A stretch of DNA of 14,168 nucleotides, from positions 1 to 14,168 of the forward strand of contig JAUNPT010000051.1 in NCBI GenBank assembly GCA_030536565.1, written 5' to 3'. The notes beneath the pieces are model-generated. The model was not told the DNA's origin and searched no databases. It saw only the letters and a list, made by a program, of their open reading frames with translations. Shown piece by piece: positions 8,065 to 14,168 of this stretch. Position 1 is the first letter of the stretch, and every line of letters begins with the position of its first letter. A program made the translations under genes and the position numbers. The DNA is from Eubacteriales bacterium (GTDB lineage: Bacteria > Bacillota > Clostridia > Lachnospirales > Lachnospiraceae).

Positions 8065-8093
8065 TTTACACGTTTTAAAAACAAGTATATACT
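8065..8093 (+). promoter_or_regulatory. Sigma-A promoter for the histidine-kinase-like gene
   Basis: TTTACA (8065-8070), exactly 17 bases, then TATACT (8088-8093): five of six matches to each consensus box. The transcript would start near 8100, giving a leader of about 90 bases before the ATG at 8193. Confidence 0.6.
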
Positions 8094-8098
8094 TTAAT

Positions 8099-8127
8099 AT
8101 AATAACGTAAAGCAGTGTTATTTACAA
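8099..8127 (-). promoter_or_regulatory. Candidate sigma-A promoter for the HIT operon
   Basis: On the minus strand, TTGTAA (8122-8127), a 17-base spacer and TATTAT (8099-8104). It overlaps, back to back, the region of the plus-strand promoter for the kinase gene, so the two could compete. Confidence 0.5.
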
Positions 8128-8192
8128 TGCACTTTTTTAAAAATTGCTAAACGGATAAAATTAAAAACTTTGCAGTACGAGGGAGGACTAAT

Positions 8193-8954
8193 ATGTTAAG
8201 AAATGAATATTTAGAGGCACTTGAAAACTTACAAAGGACAAATCCAGAATTATACAAAATTCTGCATAACCACAGCAATGAAATCAAAAAAGAAATGTCA
8301 TGTGCTGCTCACACAATTTTAAACATGATTTCATTTATAAACTGCTCTTATCAATATATATCCCAAGCATATCCAGAAACAAAAAATTTTGAATACTGGG
8401 AGGATATCCAGACGACATTGTCTCAGCTAATTGACTATGCCAACCGGACATCTTCATACAGATACAGCTTCTATGAGCCAGAATTAAAGGAGACTGATTT
8501 AAATCAGCTTCTCCATAGTCTGCCTGAATCACTCGAAGGCTCTGTAAACAACGCATATTCCCTTAAATACAAGTTAAGCGGGCGTCAGTGGAATTACAGC
8601 CTTGACGCACGTATTAAGAATATAGTAACAGACAAATATCAGCTGAAATCAGCTCTACTTGAACTTATGCGTAATGGAGTGGAAGACATTCCTGCTGCCT
8701 CTCCTATTAATATAAGCTCTGAACTGCTTGATAATTCACTGGCTATATCGGTTTCTTATATTTCCAATGACAATAATTCAATTATGGAAAACACCAAGGA
8801 ACAGCTTATTCAGCCATTTTTTACTACAAAGGCCGACCATGCCGGACTTGGGCTTTCCATTGTAAATAATATATGCCAGAAATTAAGAGGAAACTTCTCC
8901 ATGACTTTCCAAAATAAAATGATTATAAACACTATAGAACTTCCACTGAACTGA
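8193..8954 (+). CDS. Orphan soluble histidine-kinase-like protein
   Basis: 253 residues, no membrane span or sensor domain. Residues about 30-95 form a helical hairpin like a dimerisation/phosphotransfer domain, with H40 (SCAAHTILNMISF) as the likely phospho-accepting His. The C-terminal ATPase-like part shows an N box, LLELMRNGVEDIP (about 155-167), and a good F/G2 region, PFFTTK (208-213) and AGLGLSIV. The DxGxG (G1) motif that should precede the F box is missing: the region reads SNDNNSIMEN. It may therefore be a weak kinase, a phosphotransferase of the Spo0B type, or a phosphatase. No response regulator is adjacent. The ATG has GGGAGG 6 bases upstream. A Spo0A box lies just before its promoter, so a role in the sporulation phosphorelay is a reasonable inference. 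Confidence 0.8.
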   Translation: MLRNEYLEALENLQRTNPELYKILHNHSNEIKKEMSCAAHTILNMISFINCSYQYISQAYPETKNFEYWEDIQTTLSQLIDYANRTSSYRYSFYEPELKETDLNQLLHSLPESLEGSVNNAYSLKYKLSGRQWNYSLDARIKNIVTDKYQLKSALLELMRNGVEDIPAASPINISSELLDNSLAISVSYISNDNNSIMENTKEQLIQPFFTTKADHAGLGLSIVNNICQKLRGNFSMTFQNKMIINTIELPLN

Positions 8955-8958
8955 TAAA

Positions 8959-8981
8959 AGCTTTTTAAAAGTGGAAAAGCT
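8959..8981 (-). terminator. Candidate terminator hairpin between convergent genes
   Basis: Perfect 7-base inverted repeat AGCTTTT (8959-8965) and AAAAGCT (8975-8981) with a 9-base loop, lying across the convergent ends of the kinase and flavoprotein genes. In the minus direction it runs into a short TTTTA stretch; in the plus direction no T-run follows. It is AT-rich, so a weak terminator at best. Confidence 0.35.
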
Positions 8982-9951
8982 CATCGAGCATTCTAAGCGT
9001 TTTAAAATTTCCTTTTGCGGTCATATCTCCAGTCATAAATGCGCGGTGGAAGGTAATGCGGCCTTCCGCAATCTGATTAAAGGTCTCCTTGCTAAGCTTT
9101 GCTATTACCTCCGCCCGCGGATTTTCTCCAAACTGTACGGATAATTCTCCTTTATTTATCCTTATATCAATATTCTTATCTTTATCCGAAATCATAAGCA
9201 TATAACTGCTGCTATAATCCGGATGCGACACATAATTATTCTTAAATGTATCCAGATAATAATCATCTCCGCCACATTCCTGATCACTTAATAGTTCCTT
9301 GTAAATACTTGCAAGCGATTCAATATCCTGCTTCTGTGTTTTTACAAAATCGTCATCTGATGCATACTTTGAGAGCTGTTCATTTTCCTGAGGCGTAAGA
9401 TTGATAGTATCCCTCACCATCGCTCTCCTAATAGATATACTGCTTGATGGCAGCATCTTAACCTTCTTTGAAATAGTTCTATAAATATTTTCCGCATACT
9501 TCTCAATGATATCTGTGTATTCCTTATTAAACTCTAAATCTGATGTCTCATCTACATACGCTGTAAGAGCCTGTGCATTTCTTCCCCCAAGAATTTCCCA
9601 TGCATTAGAAAATGCCATAGCAACTTCCTTCTCGCCATATGTCCTGGACATAACAACAGGAAACATATACAAATCTGCAATCTGGCTTTTATCTGAATAA
9701 AGCCAGCAGGAATCCAGAAACGTCTGCATGTAACCACCCATACCAAACCACTCAACTGTTGTGGCAAGAATAACTCCATCTGCTTCATTTACCGTCTGCG
9801 ACAATGTAGTAATTGTATTCTTCAATTCGTAGAGATTATATCTGTTTACCCTGACATTCAACTCCTCCAGCACCTGCTGGATTCTATTGATTACAAATAT
9901 CGTAGGGTCATCTACAAGACCCCTTCCACCGTAATATATATTAATATTCAT
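8965..9951 (-). CDS. Flavodoxin-like NAD(P)H oxidoreductase fused to SCP2 domain
   Basis: 328-residue two-domain protein. Residues 1 to about 160 form a flavodoxin-like, FMN-reductase type domain: a short first strand (NINIYYGG), then VILATTVEWFGMGGYMQTFLD, the loop that normally covers the flavin ring. Residues about 225-328 look like an SCP2 sterol/lipid-carrier domain, ending in the typical strand and helix FHRAFMTGDMTAKGNFKTLRMLDELF. The middle is a charged helical linker. The combination suggests reduction or shuttling of a hydrophobic substrate, but no substrate can be named. The ATG has GAGG 6 bases upstream. The gene follows the FHA gene on the same strand with a 54-base gap that contains its own promoter, so it need not belong to the pilus operon. 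Confidence 0.85.
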   Translation of the reverse strand: MNINIYYGGRGLVDDPTIFVINRIQQVLEELNVRVNRYNLYELKNTITTLSQTVNEADGVILATTVEWFGMGGYMQTFLDSCWLYSDKSQIADLYMFPVVMSRTYGEKEVAMAFSNAWEILGGRNAQALTAYVDETSDLEFNKEYTDIIEKYAENIYRTISKKVKMLPSSSISIRRAMVRDTINLTPQENEQLSKYASDDDFVKTQKQDIESLASIYKELLSDQECGGDDYYLDTFKNNYVSHPDYSSSYMLMISDKDKNIDIRINKGELSVQFGENPRAEVIAKLSKETFNQIAEGRITFHRAFMTGDMTAKGNFKTLRMLDELFHF

Positions 9952-9978
9952 AGACGACCTCTGCTTTCACTATACTCT

Positions 9979-10019
9979 TATTCTAGTGAGAATATAGCAT
10001 ATTTTCTATGTTATTTCAA
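9979..10019 (-). promoter_or_regulatory. Promoter with overlapping palindrome for the flavoprotein gene
   Basis: Minus-strand TTGAAA (10014-10019), 17 bases and TATATT (9991-9996). The -35 lies inside the end of the upstream FHA gene. A 6-base inverted repeat with a 4-base loop, TATTCT-AGTG-AGAATA (9979-9994), overlaps the -10 and start site and may be a repressor operator. Confidence 0.5.
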
Positions 10020-11412
10020 CCTTATAGGACAGCATTCCAAGCCTTAATAAATCCCCGCTTTCAAGTGGTTTTTCCCCGCGTCCTATAACTCTTTTATCGT
10101 TTAAAAATGTACCATTAGTGGAATTTAAATCTTCTATGTAATATGAGGTATCTGTCTTTTGGATACATGCATGCATTTTACTGATAAACGGCTTGTCAAT
10201 AACGTAATCTGACAGCTTATGCATACTGCCAATAATATACGGATAATTTTGAGGCTGAATCTTTACACGCTGCATTTCTTTTTCACCACCTTCCGGCCAA
10301 TGTGTAAGTGTCAGCATGTCCTTTTCGCTGTCAGTTTTAATATAGTCTGACAGAAGCATCGTATGATTTAACTGCTGCTCATTATCTGTAATATCCTGTT
10401 CTTTAACTTCCATTTCTGGCTTTTCTATCGGCTTTACCTCATCATCTGCATTTTCCTCTGTATTCTTCTCCATCTCAGACGCTTTTATTTTATATGATAT
10501 TTCTTTTGGTATTCTGACAATTTTTCTAAGAACATCTGCACGCCTTCCCAGCCGAACAAGGACACAGTAGGCTAACGCCGCTGCCAAAAACAGAATTACT
10601 GCCTGAACAATAGTAAGCTTTATAAATGCATATGCAGGGGTCAGTAATGACATTATTCCATAAGCCATCAACAAAACCATGGCTGCTTTCAGAACTCTTA
10701 CCACAGTTAATGCATGCTTATCCTCCTCCTCAGATTCATCTATTACAATTTCCGCAGGCACATCATCTATTGTAAGCTCCTCCTCAACAGGTGTATGCGG
10801 CTGTACAAAATTCTCTGGTCTATCTTCCCCCTGCAATAATCCTTCCTCCTGCTGATAAAATAAAAGCATAAGATTCTCCGGTTCATAATCGCCAATTAAA
10901 ATATGCTGATACAGCTCATACAGCTGCACAATCTCCTGCTTACCACAGCCATGGTCAAAATGCTCCAAAATATACTCAAACAGCTTCCTTAATTTTTCCG
11001 AAAAAGTTTTTGAAGTTTCTACTGGAAGATATATAAACCATATGCTTCTGTCAGACATATCCGCATACATATGCTCAGGGCTTAACACAAGCCTGTCTAT
11101 ATCCAGCATATAATTATGCGCCTGTCTCACTGCTTCTGACAGACTTCTGCATACAGCCTTTACATCTTCCATCGTTAACTTTCCATATTCAAACAGCTTA
11201 GTAAGCTGCTGCTTTGAAGATATATCATAATATATATGGCTCATTCCATTTATAATTCTTATTTCAAATCTAAGAAAATGTTCTATTTTATTTCTGCCAA
11301 GCATTATAATCTGGTAGTCCTCTGATATATTTTTTTCTTCTTCCAAAACAATAAAATTACAGTTATTTTCATGTTCATATCTAAAACTTAAATCTATACT
11401 GTCTTTTTTCAT
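10006..11412 (-). CDS. DUF6382-like membrane protein with C-terminal FHA domain
   Basis: 468 residues. Residues 1 to about 190 look like the DUF6382 domain, vaguely reminiscent of the pseudokinase part of EssB/YukC proteins (LRFEIRIINGMSHIYYDISS, then a helical half). An acidic linker (210-232) is followed by two membrane spans at about 238-257 and 262-287. A second charged linker leads to an FHA domain at about 390-468 with the phosphothreonine-binding residues S411-K-M-H414 and N430-STNGT. The usual Arg after the first Gly is replaced by Ser (IIGS). Both ends should be cytoplasmic. The ATG overlaps the stop of the pseudopilin gene (ATGA) and has GGGAGG 10 bases upstream, so the two are translationally coupled. 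The context suggests a regulator or assembly partner of the Tad-type pilus, acting through a Thr-phosphorylated partner. The DUF6382 name is from memory; FHA is clear. Confidence 0.85.
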   Translation of the reverse strand: MKKDSIDLSFRYEHENNCNFIVLEEEKNISEDYQIIMLGRNKIEHFLRFEIRIINGMSHIYYDISSKQQLTKLFEYGKLTMEDVKAVCRSLSEAVRQAHNYMLDIDRLVLSPEHMYADMSDRSIWFIYLPVETSKTFSEKLRKLFEYILEHFDHGCGKQEIVQLYELYQHILIGDYEPENLMLLFYQQEEGLLQGEDRPENFVQPHTPVEEELTIDDVPAEIVIDESEEEDKHALTVVRVLKAAMVLLMAYGIMSLLTPAYAFIKLTIVQAVILFLAAALAYCVLVRLGRRADVLRKIVRIPKEISYKIKASEMEKNTEENADDEVKPIEKPEMEVKEQDITDNEQQLNHTMLLSDYIKTDSEKDMLTLTHWPEGGEKEMQRVKIQPQNYPYIIGSMHKLSDYVIDKPFISKMHACIQKTDTSYYIEDLNSTNGTFLNDKRVIGRGEKPLESGDLLRLGMLSYKVEIT

Positions 11413-11786
11413 CTGCTTACAACCTCCCGAGCCGCATTTAGCTTTCTTATTATATTAGAGGGTCTGTTTTCCCCTATTTCAGCACTTATGCCATTACACG
11501 ATACCAATACCGCTCCATTTTTTCTTTCAATGCTCACTGACGCATTTTTTATAAACAAGGTTTTTTCAGAAACATATCCGCTTAACTGCTGTCTCATATT
11601 TTCTTCAGCCACAGCTTCCTCCTCCTTTGGTGTTTCTTCCAGCTTTAATGCCGCCATCTGGACTGCACATTTAATAATAAGCCTGTCATGATAATATCCT
11701 GTGATTGAAATAAGGCTCATAAACAACAAAACAAAAAATGGTATGATAAAACAATTTTCAATTGTAACCGACGCTCTTATATACAT
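11409..11786 (-). CDS. Small TadE/TadF-like pseudopilin
   Basis: 125 residues from the chosen start. The N-terminus MYIRASVTIEN reads as a type IV-like processing site: Ala at -1, then S-V-T-I and Glu at +5 (E10), followed by one hydrophobic stretch (about residues 11-30). The remainder is a short, mostly polar domain with IKCAVQMAALKLEE and a beta-rich end. The start at 11786 is preferred because GGAGG (11792-11796) lies just upstream and because it begins after the stop of the peptidase gene. The longest frame (to 11846) would overlap the peptidase gene and add 20 residues ahead of the signal. The product should be cut by the neighbouring prepilin peptidase and act as a minor pilin of the Tad system. 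Confidence 0.75.
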   Translation of the reverse strand: MYIRASVTIENCFIIPFFVLLFMSLISITGYYHDRLIIKCAVQMAALKLEETPKEEEAVAEENMRQQLSGYVSEKTLFIKNASVSIERKNGAVLVSCNGISAEIGENRPSNIIRKLNAAREVVSR

Positions 11787-11805
11787 ACACTCCTCCATTC
11801 CAATT

Positions 11806-12261
11806 TTACAGGCCCGCCTGTATCTGTACATAAAATGCAGTTCCAATAAATGAAACCAATAAAAATGGTATTAATGGAATCTCGTATTTTTTCTTTACTT
11901 TTTTAAATACAAGCAGAAATGCCGCCCATATGCCAGCCAGAGTAATTGCAAGCAAAAATGTAACTACTGCTATAGCCCCGCCTGACATAAGCGTAATAAT
12001 AATTACTACGATTCCGTCTCCCGTTCCAATAACTCCAAAAAAATGTCCCAAAACCGAAAGCATCAATCCCAAAACGACTCCAAAGACTGTCACACCAATC
12101 CCCATTCTGTCACCCTTTAACAGACTTATGCCCTGCAGCGCAGCACCTGCTGCCAGCATTATAACCAGCAGCTTTATTGATATTTTTCTGTACCTTATAT
12201 CCTGGACTGCCAGAACTGCAAGCTCTAATGCCAAAATTATTAATCCAATTTTTTCAATCAT
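11806..12261 (-). CDS. TadV/CpaA-type prepilin peptidase (family A24)
   Basis: About 151 residues and strongly hydrophobic, with five to six likely membrane segments. It has the two catalytic aspartates of A24 aspartic peptidases: AVQDIRYRKI (Asp about residue 21) and the GxGD motif GTGDG (Asp about residue 82). It lacks the N-terminal methylase domain of PilD, as expected for the short TadV/CpaA form. It should cleave the leader of the two neighbouring pseudopilins and of any Flp pilin encoded outside the window. The ATG at 12261 overlaps the end of the upstream gene by 8 bases with a G-rich site (GGGGGTGG) ahead of it; a GTG two codons earlier (12267) is an alternative. The overlap implies translational coupling. 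Confidence 0.9.
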   Translation of the reverse strand: MIEKIGLIILALELAVLAVQDIRYRKISIKLLVIMLAAGAALQGISLLKGDRMGIGVTVFGVVLGLMLSVLGHFFGVIGTGDGIVVIIITLMSGGAIAVVTFLLAITLAGIWAAFLLVFKKVKKKYEIPLIPFLLVSFIGTAFYVQIQAGL

Positions 12262-13099
12262 TTCCACCCCCGCATTTCACGCATAGAGTTCTCTCCCCAA
12301 CACTCGAAACAGGAATTTTAAGAATCGTCCTTGCCAGCTGTGTACAGGTAATATCCCCATGATATCTGTCTCCATACTGGGTAACATATATAAACTTACT
12401 GCCAAAGCTGGTGTTACTGCACCTTTCACAGGGATAATACTTTTGTCCATCAGCGTTGCACAACCCATTAAGTTCATTTTTTTCCTTCCGCATAATAACT
12501 CTTGTAAGATATGTACAATTCTTATCCTTATGGTACACCTCTCCCTGCTCAGTCACATATACATATTTTTCATTATCCTCACTGACTGTATATATATCCT
12601 TATTCTCTCCAAGCCAGCCATCAGTTTTACACCCCTGCGTCAATGTGACCTTCCCAATTCCAAATATATCAAAAGGATTTTTTATGGTGTAAGTCACTTG
12701 TAAATCTATAACAGAATCATTTTCACAGACTTTAGAAAATGCCATTACAAGGCCTGCATTCCCACCAACTATATAATTATCTTTAGCAAAAGTCCCTCCC
12801 AGCTCCTCTATAAGCAGTGCCCATGCCGACATTACCGATAAAGCTTCTCCCATTGTCCTTTTCTCATCAGCAGACGCCTGCTCATAAACATAGGCATACC
12901 CTGACAGTCTTATTGCGTCCTCATACAATGCATTCTGTATCCGTACGCTTACAGCCTTAATCTGAAGAATATATATAACCGCAAGTGCAGCATACATAAA
13001 TAATGGTATTACCAGTGCAGCTTCAACAGTTGAAGCTGCTGGAAGATATGCCCCTTGAATTATTTTTGGCGTAGTAAGACCTCTGGTCTTTTTATTCAT
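12254..13099 (-). CDS. TadE-like pseudopilin with two C-terminal H-C-C-C modules
   Basis: 281 residues. The N-terminus has a type IV-like site, LPA-ASTVEAAL, with Ala at -1 and Glu at +5 (E26), then one hydrophobic helix (about 27-47), as in TadE. Residues about 50-175 are an extracellular domain. The last 105 residues hold two copies of one module: YVYVTEQGEVYH...C...C-x2-C (H190, C195, C224, C227) and FIYVTQYGDRYH...C...C-x2-C (H247, C252, C273, C276). Each has the H-x4-C and PCxxC-like spacing seen in Ada-type zinc-binding domains, so each may bind a metal or form disulfides outside the cell. The ATG has only a weak ribosome site (AAGGG 12 bases away). It lies 82 bases after the DUF5702-like gene. 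The module is not standard for TadE. Confidence 0.8.
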   Translation of the reverse strand: MNKKTRGLTTPKIIQGAYLPAASTVEAALVIPLFMYAALAVIYILQIKAVSVRIQNALYEDAIRLSGYAYVYEQASADEKRTMGEALSVMSAWALLIEELGGTFAKDNYIVGGNAGLVMAFSKVCENDSVIDLQVTYTIKNPFDIFGIGKVTLTQGCKTDGWLGENKDIYTVSEDNEKYVYVTEQGEVYHKDKNCTYLTRVIMRKEKNELNGLCNADGQKYYPCERCSNTSFGSKFIYVTQYGDRYHGDITCTQLARTILKIPVSSVGERTLCVKCGGGND

Positions 13100-13181
13100 G
13101 ATATCCGTTTACCCTTTCTTATTTTTTGTCACAAGGGACATATTTTCCAACAGCTCCACCTCTCAAGTAATGCTATGTATT
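13100..13181 (-). other. Spacer with a possible 13-codon leader frame
   Basis: Between the DUF5702-like and TadE-like genes. On the minus strand a GAGAGGTGGAG site precedes TTG, from which a 13-codon frame (MENMSLVTKNKKG) runs to a TAA nine bases before the TadE ATG, in the same frame as TadE. It could be a coupling leader for a gene that otherwise has a poor ribosome site. No promoter or terminator is evident. Confidence 0.25.
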
Positions 13182-14168
13182 TCAGACATACGCATAGACA
13201 AGCTGCCTTGTGTAATAGCCTTTCATTTCTTTTCTTAGAAAAACTGCCTGCCCTGATGCTGAAAATATATAATCCCTCATTCTAAAATCTGTATTTCCCT
13301 GACCAATAATTCTTAACTCCATCGCTCCCATTACCTGGTAATTTTTCTCTACTCTGTTTTCGATAAACAGCAGCATACGCAGATAATCCCTGTAGTCAGG
13401 GCCTGAACTTTTCTTTTTTTGCTGTGTTTTAAAATCCATGGCCAGCAGGTTTTCCAGCGTCAGCTGCCAGTTACCCTTATTTTTTACAAATTCTACAGCA
13501 CCACCTGAATACAGCTGTCTTAAATCCATAATTGTCTCTCCATATGCCCATACGGTAAGTATAAGGTACTGCCCTCCTTTAATAACTGCCATACTTCCCG
13601 TAAACCCCAAAAGAGAGGCTGCAAGTGTAAAGGCCTGTGTTTTTTTCTCAGAATCTGTAATAAGATATGCCAGATTCATCCCCTCTCTTATAAGTGACAG
13701 CCGCAGCATTGTCTCCTTAAGATTTTTTGTGTCACTGTCCTCTCCACACAAAATATATTCAACGGAATATTCAAGAAGGTCTGTTCCTGCCGCTTTTTCA
13801 TTATACGAACCATCATCTTCAAGCATATCCGTGTATGTTTTGAATCTCCTTAAAATATACTCATCATAAAGTGCTGTATCCAGGGCTTCACTAATTACAC
13901 CTCCTTCTTTGCTATATTCACCTGAAAACTGTGATGCCAAATCATTAACCGTCAGCTCTTTTTCTGATACAGCCTTATCCTCTAAAACCAGTTTAAGCAG
14001 TCCGTCTGTCAAGGTGGAATATATCCTTTTAACAGCTGACAGGCCTTCGCTTTTTTTGCTAAAATCTATACCTGAATAATCAAACCTCAGATTACTGTTA
14101 TCAATTGCTTCAGCCTCTGCAAAGCACTGTTCAATTATCTCCCTGACATAACCACAATCTGCCTGTCT
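13182..14168 (-). CDS. DUF5702-like Tad-locus protein, 5' end cut by window
   Basis: The frame is open to the right edge of the window, so 328 residues of a longer protein are visible; the TTG at 14012 is not a real start. The extra residues read in from the edge include RLVL-free acidic sequence such as EIIEQCFAEAEAIDNSNLRFDYSG. The rest is mixed alpha/beta with LLEYSVEYILCGEDSD and a helical middle (IREGMNLAYLITD), and a hydrophobic patch, LAASLLGFTGSMAVIKGGQYLILTVWAYGET, that is more likely buried than a membrane span. The composition and place next to TadE-like genes fit DUF5702, often a large pseudopilin-like protein in Gram-positive Tad loci. The name is from memory and the N-terminus with any pilin signal lies outside the window. 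Confidence 0.65.
   Translation of the reverse strand, partial: RQADCGYVREIIEQCFAEAEAIDNSNLRFDYSGIDFSKKSEGLSAVKRIYSTLTDGLLKLVLEDKAVSEKELTVNDLASQFSGEYSKEGGVISEALDTALYDEYILRRFKTYTDMLEDDGSYNEKAAGTDLLEYSVEYILCGEDSDTKNLKETMLRLSLIREGMNLAYLITDSEKKTQAFTLAASLLGFTGSMAVIKGGQYLILTVWAYGETIMDLRQLYSGGAVEFVKNKGNWQLTLENLLAMDFKTQQKKKSSGPDYRDYLRMLLFIENRVEKNYQVMGAMELRIIGQGNTDFRMRDYIFSASGQAVFLRKEMKGYYTRQLVYAYV

Noticed and set aside
11930..12286. 118-codon plus-strand frame rich in Thr, Pro and Ile
   Set aside because: Mirror frame of the prepilin peptidase gene; composition is explained by the hydrophobic codons on the other strand.
13438..13869. 143-codon plus-strand Ser-rich frame
   Set aside because: Antisense to the DUF5702-like gene, with no start signal and no recognisable domain.
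1..14168. CRISPR array, tRNA/rRNA genes, IS elements, attachment sites
   Set aside because: No spaced direct repeats, tRNA-like CCA ends, transposase or integrase motifs were seen on either strand.

Overview
The window looks like a stretch of an AT-rich, endospore-forming Clostridia chromosome, most likely a Lachnospiraceae relative. This is inferred from four things: a YyaC-type spore protein, a DUF5711 protein next to a CvpA protein, a compact Tad-type pilus locus of the Gram-positive kind, and strong GGAGG ribosome sites throughout. No RNA gene, IS element, integrase or CRISPR array is visible. Apart from the unread gene ends at the borders, it looks like core chromosome rather than a mobile island.

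Left part (1-3510, all minus strand). The order of transcription is a protein with a degenerate JAB/MPN domain, one membrane span and a LysM domain; then a one-span protein with a propeller-like DUF5711 ectodomain; then a CvpA-family membrane protein. A sigma-A-type promoter sits between the first two. Downstream of the CvpA gene, at the window edge, is a very strong A-tract-backed promoter pointing out of the window, with the look of an rRNA or tRNA operon promoter.

Middle part (3594-9951). yyaC is on the plus strand and its end overlaps convergently with an unrecognised coiled-coil membrane protein. That protein follows an aconitase-superfamily hydratase of the YbhJ type and a HIT-family protein; these three minus-strand genes may form one transcript. 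Divergent from the HIT gene is a soluble, orphan histidine-kinase-like protein. Its promoter has a perfect Spo0A box (TGTCGAA) just upstream, which suggests a link to sporulation control. Convergent with it is a flavodoxin-like/SCP2 fusion protein.

Right part (10006-14168, minus strand). This is the distal end of a Tad/Flp pilus-type operon: a DUF5702-like protein cut by the window edge, a TadE-like pseudopilin with two unusual H-C-C-C modules, a short TadV-type prepilin peptidase, a second small pseudopilin, and a DUF6382-like/FHA membrane protein. The last four are packed with overlaps or very short gaps, indicating translational coupling. The peptidase would cut the two pseudopilins, each of which has Ala at -1 and Glu at +5. 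The FHA protein could couple assembly to Thr phosphorylation.

Several starts were moved from the longest open frame to an internal ATG with a good ribosome site. Function beyond family level is inference throughout.
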